Positions 45,901-55,601 are shown, counted from the stretch's first letter. The stretch: DNA of 57,678 nt from Bacteroidales bacterium (GCA_017527625.1 JAFXPV010000049.1:1-57678); one strand, 5' to 3'. Program-made: numbers and translations. Notes: a model not told the origin generated them from the sequence alone.

Positions 45901-46779
45901 ATGATACTACTTGACGGAAAAGCCACATCGGCAAGCCTCCAGGCCCAGATTGCCGCAGAGGTAGATTATTTTGTTGACAAAGGTTGGCGCAGGCCTCATC
46001 TGACTGCCATCCTCGTCGGTGACGACGGCGCGAGCCAGACATACGTCGCCAACAAGGAGCGCTCCTGCAAGAAGGTGGGCTTCGACAGCACCGTGCTCCG
46101 CCTTCCCGCCTCGACCACCGAGGAAGAGCTCCTCACCGAGGTCAAGAGGCTCAACCGCGACGACAGCGTGGACGGATTCATCATCCAGCTGCCTCTTCCC
46201 AAGCATATCGACGAGCAGAAAATAATCGAGGCTGTGAGCCCTTCGAAGGATGTGGACGGTTTCCACCCCGAGAACGTAGGCCGCCTCTGCCTCGGACTTG
46301 ACACTTTCGTCAGCGCGACTCCCTACGGCATCATCACACTGCTGGAAGAATACGGCATCGAGACAAGGGGAAAGCACTGCGTGGTGCTGGGCCGAAGCAA
46401 CATCGTCGGCCGCCCGATCGCCAACTTGCTGTCGGCCAAAGCCAAGCCAGGCGACTGCACCGTCACTATATGTCACAGCCGCACTCAGAACATCGAGGAG
46501 TACACCCGCAGCGCCGACATCATCATCGCCGCCCTGGGCGTACCGGGTTTCCTGAAGGCTGATATGGTGAAGGAAGGGGCTGTCGTCATCGACGTCGGCA
46601 TCACCAGGGTTCCGGCCCCGACCGAGAAGGGCTACCGCATTATGGGCGACGTGGATTTCGACGCTGTCGCGCCTAAATGCTCATACATCACTCCCGTGCC
46701 CGGCGGCGTAGGTCCGATGACCATCGTGTCGCTGATGCGCAACACCCTCAAGGCTTACAAGGCCTCCCACAAAGAGTAA
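45901..46779 (+). CDS. folD: Methylenetetrahydrofolate dehydrogenase/cyclohydrolase
   Basis: The bifunctional one-carbon enzyme makes 10-formyl-THF with NADP+. The 292 residues contain the substrate loop YVANKERSC with catalytic K52, the QLPLPKHID segment, GRSNIVGRP in the Rossmann domain, and the terminal [15 protein letters not shown]. It directly follows ffh. Confidence 0.97.
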   Translation: MILLDGKATSASLQAQIAAEVDYFVDKGWRRPHLTAILVGDDGASQTYVANKERSCKKVGFDSTVLRLPASTTEEELLTEVKRLNRDDSVDGFIIQLPLPKHIDEQKIIEAVSPSKDVDGFHPENVGRLCLGLDTFVSATPYGIITLLEEYGIETRGKHCVVLGRSNIVGRPIANLLSAKAKPGDCTVTICHSRTQNIEEYTRSADIIIAALGVPGFLKADMVKEGAVVIDVGITRVPAPTEKGYRIMGDVDFDAVAPKCSYITPVPGGVGPMTIVSLMRNTLKAYKASHKE

Positions 46780-46795
46780 CAATCAACTAAACGGT

Positions 46796-47902
46796 ATGAA
46801 AAAATATATTGCAACTTTCTGTATGGCAATGATCGCACTTTGCAGTTGCAGCGGCAACAAATTCTGCGCTGACGCGCTCAAGCTCGATCCGGCAGCTTTC
46901 GTGACTGAATACGAAGGCAAGCCTGTGGCCCTCTATACTCTTACGAACAAGAACGGAATGGTGGTCCAGGTCACCAACTACGGCGCCAGGACTGCTTCGA
47001 TCATCGTTCCTGACAAGGACAACAATCCGGTGGATGTCATCGTGGGACACGACAACATCCAGAGCTATCTCAACACTGCCAGCGTGTCTTCGGCTTCTAT
47101 CGTCGGCCGCGTGGTGAACCGTATCGCTTACGGCAAGTTCTCTCTCGACGGCAAGGATTACGAGCTGCCCATCAACAGCGGCGTCAATCATATCCACGGC
47201 GGTCCGAACGCTATGTACAAGCACGTTTGGGATGCCGAGCAGAAGGCTGACAATGTGGTGAAGATGAGTTATTTCTCTCCTGACGGGGAGGAGGGTTATC
47301 CCGGCAATTTCAGCATCAGCGTGACTTTCACCCTGACTGACGACAATGCGCTCGTGCTGGAGTATGAGGCTTCTACTGACGCCCCTACCCTTTGCAATCC
47401 GACTTTCCATCCGTTCTTCAATCTTCACGGTACTACCGAGAAGAGCAGCAACAGCCACATCTACTGGATGGATGCCGACTATTACACTCCTGTCGACGAG
47501 AATACCAATCCGACCGGGGAGATTCTGCCGGTGGCCGGAACCATCTATGATTTCACTACTGCTGCAAGGGTTGATTCCAAGACTGATGCGGGTTATGACC
47601 TCAATTTCGTGCTGAACACCAAGGGGGATTCATCGAAGCCCTGCGCTACTCTCTATGAGCCTGAGACAGGCATCTGCCTTACTCTTTTCACTGACCGTCC
47701 GGGCCTGCAGTATTATTCAGGCGGCAATATGAACGGTTATGAGGTCGGAAAGCGCGGCGGTGTCTTCCACAAGTTCAGCGGCGTGGCTCTCGAGACTCAG
47801 TGCTATCCTGACGCTCCTCATCACGACAATTTCCCGAGCATCGTGCTCCGTCCCGGTGAGAAATACACTCACTACGCGAAGTACCAGTTCTCAGTAAAAT
47901 AA
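46796..47902 (+). CDS. galM: Aldose 1-epimerase, secreted lipoprotein form
   Basis: The 368-residue enzyme interconverts alpha and beta anomers of galactose or related sugars. Active-site elements are visible: NRIAYGKF, NHIHGGP (His), NPTFHPFFNLHG (His) and ALETQCYPDAPHHDNFPS with the catalytic Glu. A signal peptide ending in LCSC (Cys18) suggests a periplasmic lipoprotein, so it would act on sugars released outside the cytoplasm, for example by the GH2 and GH3 enzymes. Last gene of the lysA operon. Confidence 0.94.
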   Translation: MKKYIATFCMAMIALCSCSGNKFCADALKLDPAAFVTEYEGKPVALYTLTNKNGMVVQVTNYGARTASIIVPDKDNNPVDVIVGHDNIQSYLNTASVSSASIVGRVVNRIAYGKFSLDGKDYELPINSGVNHIHGGPNAMYKHVWDAEQKADNVVKMSYFSPDGEEGYPGNFSISVTFTLTDDNALVLEYEASTDAPTLCNPTFHPFFNLHGTTEKSSNSHIYWMDADYYTPVDENTNPTGEILPVAGTIYDFTTAARVDSKTDAGYDLNFVLNTKGDSSKPCATLYEPETGICLTLFTDRPGLQYYSGGNMNGYEVGKRGGVFHKFSGVALETQCYPDAPHHDNFPSIVLRPGEKYTHYAKYQFSVK

Positions 47903-47920
47903 CGCGATATCATCAACAGT

Positions 47921-48091
47921 TTTCCGAAGGAAGAAAAGGAGGCCTTCGGGAACATGGCCACCCCGGCCAGGGAAGAGGGGGGTGGCCTGCTGGATACGAG
48001 TTCTGCGAAGCAGGACGAAGTAGACAGTAGGGGGGTACGAAGGAGCGAAGCGACTGAGCTTCCCGAAGGCCTCCTTTTCTTCCTTCGGAAA
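47921..48091. repeat. Large inverted-repeat element C with perfect 32-bp arms
   Basis: The arm at 47921-47952 (begins TTTCCGAAGG, ends CCTTCGGGAA) is the exact reverse complement of 48060-48091. The 107-bp interior has further stems: GGCCACCCC (47956-47964) with GGGGTGGCC (47979-47987), and CCTGC (47986-47990) with GCAGG (48010-48014), then GGAGCGAAGCGACTGAGC near its end. It begins 19 nt after the galM stop in a convergent gap. Arm core and interior motif resemble element A. It could be a terminator, structured RNA or non-autonomous mobile hairpin. Confidence 0.85.
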
Positions 48092-48116
48092 TCATCAGCG
48101 ATAACATTATTATAAT

Positions 48117-48142
48117 AAAGCCGGCTCGTTGGAGTCGGCTTT
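48117..48142 (-). terminator. Terminator hairpin of the apt-DUF5020-NCS2 operon
   Basis: AAAGCCG pairs with CGGCTTT, extended by GCTC/GAGT around GTTG with one mismatch. On the minus strand it is followed by an AT-rich stretch rather than a pure U-tract. It is 27 nt beyond the permease stop. Confidence 0.6.
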
Positions 48143-48168
48143 GTTGTGTAACGTATGTGTCAATCCGG

Positions 48169-49506
48169 CTATATGAAGATATAGCGCAGGATGAAGAGTA
48201 CTGCGAGAACCCACATAGGTATCGATATCTCTTTGAATCTGCCTGAAATGGCGTGGGTTGCCACGTACGCGATGACTCCGATGAGGATACCGTCGGAGAT
48301 GCTGTATGCAAGCGGCATAAAGATAATCGTGATGAAAGCGGGGATGCTCTTGCAATAATCTTCCCAGTGGATGCGCTTCACTGAAGGCATCATCATAACG
48401 CCGACGATGATGAGCGCGGGAGCTGTCGCTGCACTCGGAATTGAAAGGAACAGCGGGGAGAACAGCAGGGCCAGTGCGAAGCAGACTGCGGTAGAGAAGG
48501 CTGTAAGACCAGTCCTTCCACCCTCTCCTACTCCAGACGCACTCTCAACGTAAGTAGTAGTTGTTGAAGTACCGAAGCAAGCACCTGCAACAGTAGCGAT
48601 GGAATCGGCCATAAACATCTTCTCCATACCTTCGATCTTGTCGTTGTCGGCAAGGCCTGCACCTTGATGGACGCCGATGATGGTGCCCATAGTGTCAAAC
48701 ATATCGATGAAAAGGAAGGTGAATACGACAACGAGCATATCCCAGCTGAAAATGCTTGAGAAGTCGAACTTGCAGAAGATGGGAGCTATGCTGTCGGGGA
48801 AAGACACCAGCTGCACTGCGCCGGAAGCATTGTGGCTGAACTGAGTCACAGCCATTCCCGTTGCAGGATCCTTGACTATCAGACCGATGAGCGTAGTTGC
48901 CAGGATGCCGATGAGGATGCCGCCGCGAACCTTCAACATCACCAGTCCGGCAGTAATCGCCAGTCCGATCATAGCAACCAGAGCCGTGCCTTTCGTAATC
49001 TCACCGAGGGTCACGAGAGTAGAATCCGAATTGACGATGATGCCGGCGTTCTGCATACCGATGAAGGCGATGAAGAGGCCGATACCGGCGCCGATAGCCT
49101 TCTTGAGGGTGCCGGGGATAGCATCCAGCAGCCAGGTGCGGACCTTAGTGATCGTCAGGATGACGAACAGGATACCTTCGATCAGCACAGCCGTGAGAGC
49201 AAACTGCCAGGTGTAGCCCATAGTCAGGCAGACCGTGTATACGAAAAATGCGTTGAGGCCCATTCCCGGAGCCAGTCCGAAAGGTTTCTTGGCATAAAAC
49301 GCCATTACCAGAGTACCGACTATGGCCGCAAGAGCGGTGGCCGTAAATACGGCGCCGCCGGGCATGCCGTCAAGAGCGCTGAAGATGCTGGGATTGACAG
49401 CCAGGATATACGCCATCGTAAGGAAGGTGGTGATGCCGGCGACAATCTCAGTGCGGACTTTGTGCTTGGAAGCGTCAAATCCGAAAGCTTTGCCTAAAAA
49501 ACTCAT
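48169..49506 (-). CDS. NCS2-family purine permease
   Basis: The 445-residue membrane protein of the AzgA-like branch has MAYILAVNPSIFSAL, FGLAPGMGLNAFFVY and the later DMFDTMGTIIGV and STTTTYVESASGVGEGGRTGL signatures. These mark hypoxanthine/adenine/guanine:proton symporters. It lies downstream of apt and a Tsx-like porin gene, forming a purine salvage operon: outer-membrane entry, inner-membrane uptake, phosphoribosylation. Confidence 0.92.
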   Translation of the reverse strand: MSFLGKAFGFDASKHKVRTEIVAGITTFLTMAYILAVNPSIFSALDGMPGGAVFTATALAAIVGTLVMAFYAKKPFGLAPGMGLNAFFVYTVCLTMGYTWQFALTAVLIEGILFVILTITKVRTWLLDAIPGTLKKAIGAGIGLFIAFIGMQNAGIIVNSDSTLVTLGEITKGTALVAMIGLAITAGLVMLKVRGGILIGILATTLIGLIVKDPATGMAVTQFSHNASGAVQLVSFPDSIAPIFCKFDFSSIFSWDMLVVVFTFLFIDMFDTMGTIIGVHQGAGLADNDKIEGMEKMFMADSIATVAGACFGTSTTTTYVESASGVGEGGRTGLTAFSTAVCFALALLFSPLFLSIPSAATAPALIIVGVMMMPSVKRIHWEDYCKSIPAFITIIFMPLAYSISDGILIGVIAYVATHAISGRFKEISIPMWVLAVLFILRYIFI

Positions 49507-49523
49507 CGCAGTTATTGTTTAGA

Positions 49524-50252
49524 TCAGAATACCCACTTAGTGCCGATGCAAGGCAGTACGTTGAACTTCTTGCCGGTAGAGGCCTCGAGGCCGGCGAAGT
49601 TGTAGCTGATTTCAACCTCGCCACCGATGTTGAAATGGTCGAAAATCTGGAACCAGAGCTGAGGCTCGGAGAGGATTACCAGATTGTTGCCCTCGCACCA
49701 GAAATCAGCGAAACCTGAGAAACGCAGGTTCTTGAGTCCGAACAGGTCCTGGAAGCCCCAGACAGCAGTGAACTGTACGGGAACCTTTGAAGGCAGGCTG
49801 ACGAAATGCTTGTAGAGAACCTTGAGGTTGAGTGTATTGTTGAAATTCTCTGAATGCAGGAACCAGTCGATTCCGGCCAGGAAAGCGCTGTTGACCGGGA
49901 ATGCACCGTAATCTTTGCCGGGAACTCCGAAGAGGTTGCCCCAGGTGCCGAAACCGCCGTTGTACTCGAGCTGGAGAGACAGGGGAGCCAGAGCGCTCTC
50001 AGACCAGAAATTCAGGCAGCGTGCAATCTCGAAATAAGTGTTGTTCGGAGAGATGACCTTCTTGCCGTCCCTGTTGTTGTAATCATAATCAATGAAGAAG
50101 AAAGTGTTTCCCCAGTTGTCCTGGTGGAAACCTTCAAGAGTAGTTGTGAAATGCCCTCTTCCAAAATCGTAGAAAGTCTGGAAGTTGGTCTGTGCATTGA
50201 CTGTCAGGCTCAATGCCAGAATCGCAAACAGCGAGATGAAGATTTTTTTCAT
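49524..50252 (-). CDS. DUF5020 outer-membrane protein, Tsx-like nucleoside channel candidate
   Basis: The 242-residue protein has a signal peptide (about 1-20, LTVNAQ) and alternating aromatic beta-strands, beginning TNFQTFYDFGRGH and ending in a terminal aromatic (KWVF), as outer-membrane barrels do. It matches DUF5020, which resembles the nucleoside channel Tsx. The neighbours (apt, purine permease) support nucleoside or base uptake. The ATG at 50252 places the signal peptide at the N-terminus. Confidence 0.8.
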   Translation of the reverse strand: MKKIFISLFAILALSLTVNAQTNFQTFYDFGRGHFTTTLEGFHQDNWGNTFFFIDYDYNNRDGKKVISPNNTYFEIARCLNFWSESALAPLSLQLEYNGGFGTWGNLFGVPGKDYGAFPVNSAFLAGIDWFLHSENFNNTLNLKVLYKHFVSLPSKVPVQFTAVWGFQDLFGLKNLRFSGFADFWCEGNNLVILSEPQLWFQIFDHFNIGGEVEISYNFAGLEASTGKKFNVLPCIGTKWVF

Positions 50253-50277
50253 AGTTATGTGTTTAATAGGTATCATT

Positions 50278-50811
50278 CTATTTCTCACTAAGCTGCAGCA
50301 GGCTGGAAACCTCTACGTCAGAGGGGATGGGGCGGCTGCGGGGGATGTCGACTATATCGATGATGAAATTGGCATAGACCGCCTTGGGATTGAACTTCTT
50401 CACCAGACGGACTGCGGCGGAAGCAGTGCCGCCGGTAGCCAGGATGTCGTCGTGGACAAGCACCACGTCCGAGGGCTCGATGGCATCGGTGTGCATCTCG
50501 ATGATGTCGGTGCCATACTCCTTCGAATAAGATTCGCTGACAATCTCGGCCGGCAGTTTGCCGGGCTTGCGCACGGGGACGAACCCTGCGCCGAGCTTCG
50601 CTGCCACTGCGGCCCCAACCACGAAACCGCGGGATTCTACGCCGGCCACCTTGGTAATGCCTTTGTCACGGTACATATCGCAGATGGCATCCACTATCTC
50701 CATAAGGCATCTGTGGTTCTTGAACAAAGTCGTAACGTCGAAAAACATAATCCCCTTGACAGGATAATCAGGGACTTTCCGGATGTTGTCAACAAGCAGC
50801 TTTTTGTCCAT
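50278..50811 (-). CDS. apt: Adenine phosphoribosyltransferase
   Basis: The cytoplasmic enzyme makes AMP from adenine and PRPP. The 177 residues show VPDYPVKGIMFFDVT, VESRGFV, VRKPGKLP and the PRPP motif VVLVHDDILATGGT. It is the first gene of the purine salvage operon. Upstream boxes TAACTTTA and TGACTTTG are each one mismatch from the -7 consensus. Confidence 0.96.
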   Translation of the reverse strand: MDKKLLVDNIRKVPDYPVKGIMFFDVTTLFKNHRCLMEIVDAICDMYRDKGITKVAGVESRGFVVGAAVAAKLGAGFVPVRKPGKLPAEIVSESYSKEYGTDIIEMHTDAIEPSDVVLVHDDILATGGTASAAVRLVKKFNPKAVYANFIIDIVDIPRSRPIPSDVEVSSLLQLSEK

Positions 50812-50916
50812 AGTCGTTATAATTCACCTAAAGTTAAATCTTATCTCAAAGTCATACTCAATCCCAGCTCAGAGTATTATGCACATTTTTTCAACAAGTG
50901 GGCGACGGCAGGCAAA

Positions 50917-50945
50917 CAAAAACCCCGGAGTATAAGCTCCGGGGT
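50917..50945 (-). terminator. Intrinsic terminator of the methylmalonyl-CoA decarboxylase operon
   Basis: On the minus strand ACCCCGGAG-CTTATA-CTCCGGGGT is a perfect 9-bp stem followed by TTTTTG. It is 26 nt beyond the mmdB stop. Confidence 0.92.
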
Positions 50946-50970
50946 CTTTGAAATATATATGCGTCAGGGA

Positions 50971-52113
50971 TTATGCAAGGAATCCGAGGAGCATACCGGC
51001 TGCAACTGCAGAACCGATCACACCTGCTACGTTCGGACCCATAGCGTGCATAAGCAAGTAGTTCTTGTCGTCGTACTCCCTGCCCACGTTGTTGGACACG
51101 CGGGCTGCATCAGGCACTGCGGATACACCGGCATTACCGATGAGCGGGTTGATCTTGTTACCTTCCTTGAGGAAGAGGTTGAAGAACTTGACGAACATCA
51201 CGCCGGCGAAAGTAGCGATCACGAATGAAAGCGCGCCAAGACCGAAGATCAGGACAGATTTCAGCTGCAGGAACTGGTCGGCCTGGGTTGAAGCACCTAC
51301 GGTGACACCGATGAGGATGGTGACGATGTCGACCAGCGGACCGCTTGCAGTATTTGCAAGACGACGGGTCACGCCACTTTCCTTGAGAAGGTTACCGAAG
51401 AACAGCATACCGAGCAGCGGAAGGCCTGAAGGCACGATGAAAGCAGTCAGAAGGAAACCGATGATCGGGAAGATCTTCTTCTCGGTAGGAGAGACGGCTC
51501 TCGGGGGACGCATACGGATAAGACGCTCTTTCTTGGTGGTGAGCAGTCGCATAATAGGCGGCTGGATAACCGGAACCAAGGCCATATATGAATATGCAGA
51601 CACTGCGATGGCACCCATCAGGTCAGGAGCAAGACGTCCTGAGATGAAGATTGCGGTCGGACCGTCGGCACCACCGATGATACCGATGGCACCTGCCTCG
51701 CTGGGGCTGAAGCCGAGCAGGAGGGCGAGTGCGTAGGCACCGAAGATACCGAACTGTGCAGCAGCACCGATAAGCAACAGCTTGGGATTTGAAATCAGGG
51801 CGCTGAAGTCAGTCATCGCACCGATGCCGAGGAAGATGAGCGGAGGATAGAAACCTCTCTGCACTCCTTGATACAGGATATTGAACACTGAACCTTCCTC
51901 GTAGACTCCCACATTCAAACCAGCGAACAACGGAATGTTACCGATAAGAATACCGAATCCGATAGGGATGAGCAACATAGGTTCCCATTCAAACTTGATT
52001 GCCAAGAATATGAACAGGATACCCACAGCTATCATTATCAGATACTGGAGATTGCAGTTGGCAAAACCTGTGTATTGCCAGAACTGGATCAGATTGTTGA
52101 TAATATTTTCCAT
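50971..52113 (-). CDS. mmdB: Sodium-pumping methylmalonyl-CoA decarboxylase, beta subunit
   Basis: The 380-residue membrane subunit couples carboxybiotin decarboxylation to Na+ export. The family hallmark GIIGGADGPTAIFISGRLAP and the paired LIGNAGVSAVPDAARVSN and HAMGPNVAGVIGSAVAAG are present, with about nine to eleven helices. It is the last gene of mce-mmdA-(LTD/OadG)-bccP-mmdB. Sequence alone does not separate methylmalonyl- from oxaloacetate or glutaconyl-CoA decarboxylase; the epimerase and acyl-CoA carboxylase subunit decide for methylmalonyl-CoA. Confidence 0.93.
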   Translation of the reverse strand: MENIINNLIQFWQYTGFANCNLQYLIMIAVGILFIFLAIKFEWEPMLLIPIGFGILIGNIPLFAGLNVGVYEEGSVFNILYQGVQRGFYPPLIFLGIGAMTDFSALISNPKLLLIGAAAQFGIFGAYALALLLGFSPSEAGAIGIIGGADGPTAIFISGRLAPDLMGAIAVSAYSYMALVPVIQPPIMRLLTTKKERLIRMRPPRAVSPTEKKIFPIIGFLLTAFIVPSGLPLLGMLFFGNLLKESGVTRRLANTASGPLVDIVTILIGVTVGASTQADQFLQLKSVLIFGLGALSFVIATFAGVMFVKFFNLFLKEGNKINPLIGNAGVSAVPDAARVSNNVGREYDDKNYLLMHAMGPNVAGVIGSAVAAGMLLGFLA

Positions 52114-52119
52114 TGACTG

Positions 52120-52563
52120 TTATCCGATAACGAAAAGAGGAGCACCTTCAAGGACTGAATCGCCTTTCTGTGCAAGGAATTTGACAATTTTACCACTGGT
52201 GGTAGCCTCGATATTGTTTTCCATCTTCATGGCCTCGAGGATGATTACAGCGTCGCCCTTGTTGACGGTGTCGCCCACATTCTTGTTGATGCTGAGGATA
52301 ACGCCGGGCAGAGGAGAGTTGACGACGGTCTCGCCGGCAGCTGCTGCAGGAGCAGAAACTTTCTGGGCGGGAGCTACGGGTGCTGCCGGAGCGGCTTTGG
52401 CCTTGTTGACTACAGTGACTATCTTGCGAGGCTTGGCCTCAGACCTCTCGAACTCTACTGAATAGGGAGTACCATTGACTTCGACCTTGGCGGAAGTCTC
52501 TTCTACCTCGTCGATAACGACATTATAATCGTTGCCGTTGATTTTGATTTTATATTCTTTCAT
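52120..52563 (-). CDS. mmdC: Biotin carboxyl carrier subunit of the decarboxylase
   Basis: The 147-residue protein has an N-terminal half, an Ala-Pro-rich linker (about 54-77) and a C-terminal biotinyl domain with EAMKMEN; biotin attaches at K113. It shuttles CO2 from MmdA to MmdB. The Met before the biotin Lys is encoded as GCC ATG, one of the few CATG sites in the window. Confidence 0.93.
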   Translation of the reverse strand: MKEYKIKINGNDYNVVIDEVEETSAKVEVNGTPYSVEFERSEAKPRKIVTVVNKAKAAPAAPVAPAQKVSAPAAAAGETVVNSPLPGVILSINKNVGDTVNKGDAVIILEAMKMENNIEATTSGKIVKFLAQKGDSVLEGAPLFVIG

Positions 52564-52568
52564 ATCTC

Positions 52569-53474
52569 TTATTTTCTGTTGATTTGGGGAAGTTGACGGA
52601 GAGAGTAAATCTTACTGCTCCAAGGTGAATATGTCCTGTCGGTGTGGTTCAGGGTAACGACGAAGCTTTCTTCATCGTGAGAATCGTTCTCCTCCCTGAA
52701 GAGATGCAGAGCCATTGCGATTGCCGCATAGGTCTCGCCGGTAGTCACTTCTTCAGAAGCAGCTACGGCAGCCTTGACAGCCTCAGGGGCATTGGACTTG
52801 GCAGTTTTCTTCCTGCTGCGCTTGATAGAGGCATTACCGATCTGCTTGAAGATGATGTACAGGATGACAAGGGCAGTGAACACAACGGACATAGCGGTGA
52901 GGGCCATTATCCATCCGTAAGGGTCGATACGGGCCATCTTCTGGCTCTTGGTCTCCTCGGTATGGGTTACGTTGGCAGCCCTCGGGGTAGTGCTCTGGGC
53001 GATGTTCCACTCGCCGTTTCCGTCGGTTTTCCTCGCGAATGACTGGTTCTCGCCGAGATTGCCGGGAACAGTCACACGGTCGATGATAGTCTTGCCGTCA
53101 CCTCCTACGAAGAGAATCTCTTCGCCGGGTGCGATGTTGAAGTTGGTATACAGAGTTCCTTTGTGCGGGTTGTCGTCGGTCCAGATAACCACGAACTGGC
53201 GCGGTTTGATCTTGGTGATGAGGTCTCCCTTGGGGAACATATATTTCTTGAGGTTGTTCGGATCGTTGGTCAGGTAGCAGCCCGAGATGTCAACAGTTCC
53301 GTAGGAAGAGTTGAACAGCTCGACCCACTGGCCGTGCTCTCCGAAATCGTCCATCAGGTCGCTTGTGTTTGTCACCATCAGCTCATTGATGCGCATTGCG
53401 GTCTGTTGCTGTGCCGCAGCGCCGAATGAGACAAGAAGCAGACTCAAGACGACAAGTGATTTGATATGTTTCAT
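52569..53474 (-). CDS. Lamin-tail domain fused to OadG-type gamma subunit
   Basis: The 301-residue protein has a signal peptide (1-21), an extracytoplasmic lamin-tail-like beta domain (about 28-165: MRINELMVTNTS, GQWVELFNSS, FVVIWTDDNPH), one membrane helix (about 188-212), and a cytoplasmic tail. The helix-plus-tail part corresponds to the small OadG/MmdD gamma subunit that holds the complex together. The external domain has no known role in decarboxylation and may anchor the complex to the envelope. Confidence 0.82.
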   Translation of the reverse strand: MKHIKSLVVLSLLLVSFGAAAQQQTAMRINELMVTNTSDLMDDFGEHGQWVELFNSSYGTVDISGCYLTNDPNNLKKYMFPKGDLITKIKPRQFVVIWTDDNPHKGTLYTNFNIAPGEEILFVGGDGKTIIDRVTVPGNLGENQSFARKTDGNGEWNIAQSTTPRAANVTHTEETKSQKMARIDPYGWIMALTAMSVVFTALVILYIIFKQIGNASIKRSRKKTAKSNAPEAVKAAVAASEEVTTGETYAAIAMALHLFREENDSHDEESFVVTLNHTDRTYSPWSSKIYSLRQLPQINRK

Positions 53475-53494
53475 ATTGAATTGCTTCTTGATTA

Positions 53495-55057
53495 TTACAA
53501 AGGAAGGTTGTCGTGTTTCTTGGCAGGGTTGGTGAGCTTCTTGGTTGAAAGCATCTCTAAGGCGCGGATTACGCGGAAACGAGTGTTGCGAGGCTCGATG
53601 ACGTCATCGATGTAGCCATAAGAAGCTGCCTTGTAAGGATTGCAGAAGAGGTCGTCGTACTCTTTCTTCTTGGCTTCCTTGAGTTCTGCAGCTTCCTCGG
53701 GGCTTGCGCAAGCCTTGAGCTCTTTAGCATAGAGGACAGCTACTGCACCGTCTGAACCCATCACTGCGATGTTGGCTGTAGGCCAAGCGTAGTTGATGTC
53801 GCCACGGAGCTGCTTGCAGCTCATCACGATGTGGCTTCCGCCGTATGATTTGCGTAAGGTTACGGTAACTTTCGGAATTGTGGCCTCACCGTAGGCGTAG
53901 AGCAGTTTGGCACCGTGGAGGATGACGCCGTTGTACTCCTGCTGGGTACCGGGCAGGAAGCCGGGCACGTCAACGAGGGTGAGGATAGGAATGTTGAATG
54001 CGTCGCAGAAACGGACGAAGCGGGCACCCTTGCGGCTTGAGTTGCAGTCGAGAACGCCGGCCAGCACCTTGGGCTGGTTGGCTACGATGCCGACTGTAGA
54101 GCCACCCATACGGGCGAAACCTACGATGAGGTTCTTGGCATAGTCGGCGTGGATCTCGAAGAACTTGCCGTCATCGACGATGCTGCCGATAACTTCATAC
54201 ATATCGTAGGGAGCGTTCGGGCTGTCGGGGATGATCTCGTTGAGAGAATCTTCGGTACGGTCGATCGGGTCATCGGTAGGAAGATACGGAGGTTCCTCCA
54301 TATTGTTCTGCGGAATATAGCTGAGGAGTTCGCGGATGGTAGCGATCACTTCCTCTTCGTTTTCGCAGGCGAAATGAGCCACACCACTCTTGCTGGCGTG
54401 TACGCTTGCACCGCCGAGCTGCTCCTGGGTAACTTTTTCGCCAAGCACCTGCTCTACTACTGCAGGGCCGGTGAGGAACATATAGCTGGTGTTCTTGCAC
54501 ATAATGGTGAAGTCGGTCAGGGCCGGAGAATAAACGGCACCGCCTGCGCAGGGGCCGAGGATGGCGCTGATCTGGGGAACTACGCCTGATGCAAGGATGT
54601 TACGCTCAAAAATCTCAGAGTATCCTGCGAGGGCGTTGACGCCTTCCTGGATACGGGCTCCACCTGAGTCGTTGAGACCGATGACGGGAGCGCCCACCTT
54701 CATTGCCTGGTCCATTACCTTGCAGATCTTGAGGGCAAGAGTCTCTGAAAGGGAACCTGCGTTGACTGTGAAATCCTGTGCGAAGACATAAACCAGACGA
54801 CCGTTGACGGTACCGTAACCGGTAACCACGCCGTCACCGAGGAATTGTTTCTTTTCCATTCCGAAGTTCGTGCAGCGGTGCAGCATAAACATGTCGAATT
54901 CTTCGAAGCTGCCTTCATCGAGGAGCATTGCGATCCTTTCACGAGCGGTATATTTACCTTTTTCGTGCTGTGCATCGATACGGGCCTGTCCGCCGCCGAT
55001 ACGGGCTTTCTCTCTGAGAGAAATGAGGCCTTTTACTTTTTCGAGTTGTTGACTCAT
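53495..55057 (-). CDS. mmdA: Methylmalonyl-CoA decarboxylase carboxyltransferase (acyl-CoA carboxylase beta-like)
   Basis: The 520-residue two-crotonase-fold protein moves the carboxyl group from methylmalonyl-CoA to biotin. Seen are [62 protein letters not shown] and [13 protein letters not shown]. It is 29 nt downstream of the epimerase gene. Reading it as propionyl-CoA carboxylase beta is possible, but the neighbouring Na+-pump subunits favour decarboxylation. Confidence 0.94.
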   Translation of the reverse strand: MSQQLEKVKGLISLREKARIGGGQARIDAQHEKGKYTARERIAMLLDEGSFEEFDMFMLHRCTNFGMEKKQFLGDGVVTGYGTVNGRLVYVFAQDFTVNAGSLSETLALKICKVMDQAMKVGAPVIGLNDSGGARIQEGVNALAGYSEIFERNILASGVVPQISAILGPCAGGAVYSPALTDFTIMCKNTSYMFLTGPAVVEQVLGEKVTQEQLGGASVHASKSGVAHFACENEEEVIATIRELLSYIPQNNMEEPPYLPTDDPIDRTEDSLNEIIPDSPNAPYDMYEVIGSIVDDGKFFEIHADYAKNLIVGFARMGGSTVGIVANQPKVLAGVLDCNSSRKGARFVRFCDAFNIPILTLVDVPGFLPGTQQEYNGVILHGAKLLYAYGEATIPKVTVTLRKSYGGSHIVMSCKQLRGDINYAWPTANIAVMGSDGAVAVLYAKELKACASPEEAAELKEAKKKEYDDLFCNPYKAASYGYIDDVIEPRNTRFRVIRALEMLSTKKLTNPAKKHDNLPL

Positions 55058-55086
55058 ATCAGTTGGGTTTGTTATTTGATGATTGA

Positions 55087-55506
55087 TTATTTCTCTTTAG
55101 GGTTCTCACAGATTTCAGTCAGAACGCTCTGTGTAGACTTCGGATGCAGGAAAGCGATGTTGAGGCCTTCTGCGCCGGGACGCGGAGCCTTGTCGATGAG
55201 GACGACACCTTTACTCTCGGCGTCAGCCAGGCAAGCTGCGACGTCTTTGGTCTTGAATGCGATATGGTGGATACCTCCGCGGCCGCCGTTCTTCTCGATG
55301 AATTTGGCGATTGTGCTTTCAGGGCTTGTGGGTTCGAGAAGCTCGAGCTTCACTTCACCGATCTTGAAAAATGCAGTTTTAACTTTTTGGTCAGCCACCT
55401 CTTCGATTGCGTAGCATTTGAGACCGAGAACGTTTTCATAGTAAGGGATAGCCTGTTCCAGTGACGGAGTGGCGATGCCCAGATGCTCTATTTGAGATAA
55501 TTCCAT
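55087..55506 (-). CDS. mce: Methylmalonyl-CoA epimerase
   Basis: The 139-residue vicinal-oxygen-chelate enzyme interconverts the R and S epimers of methylmalonyl-CoA. It has [36 protein letters not shown] and [13 protein letters not shown] with metal-binding His and Glu residues. It leads the decarboxylase operon. Confidence 0.96.
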   Translation of the reverse strand: MELSQIEHLGIATPSLEQAIPYYENVLGLKCYAIEEVADQKVKTAFFKIGEVKLELLEPTSPESTIAKFIEKNGGRGGIHHIAFKTKDVAACLADAESKGVVLIDKAPRPGAEGLNIAFLHPKSTQSVLTEICENPKEK

Positions 55507-55548
55507 AGCGTTAATTATTTAAGTTTAAAAATTTTAGCTCTAATCCTG

Positions 55549-55556
55549 CAAAAATA
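55549..55556 (-). promoter_or_regulatory. -7 box of mce-mmd operon
   Basis: The minus strand reads TATTTTTG, an exact match; the leader is about 37 nt. Confidence 0.65.
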
Positions 55557-55601
55557 ATCATAAATCGCAACTTAAAAAATAAAATAGGTATCATTTGAAA
55601 A

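Noticed and set aside
47910..48098. TCATCA on both sides of element C as a target-site duplication
   Set aside because: The left copy is separated from the arm by five bases and the right copy by none, so they do not flank the element symmetrically; probably chance.
47913..48311. Open frame running through element C on the minus strand
   Set aside because: It spans both arms of the inverted repeat and then overlaps the permease C-terminus out of frame; the DNA is better explained as a hairpin element.
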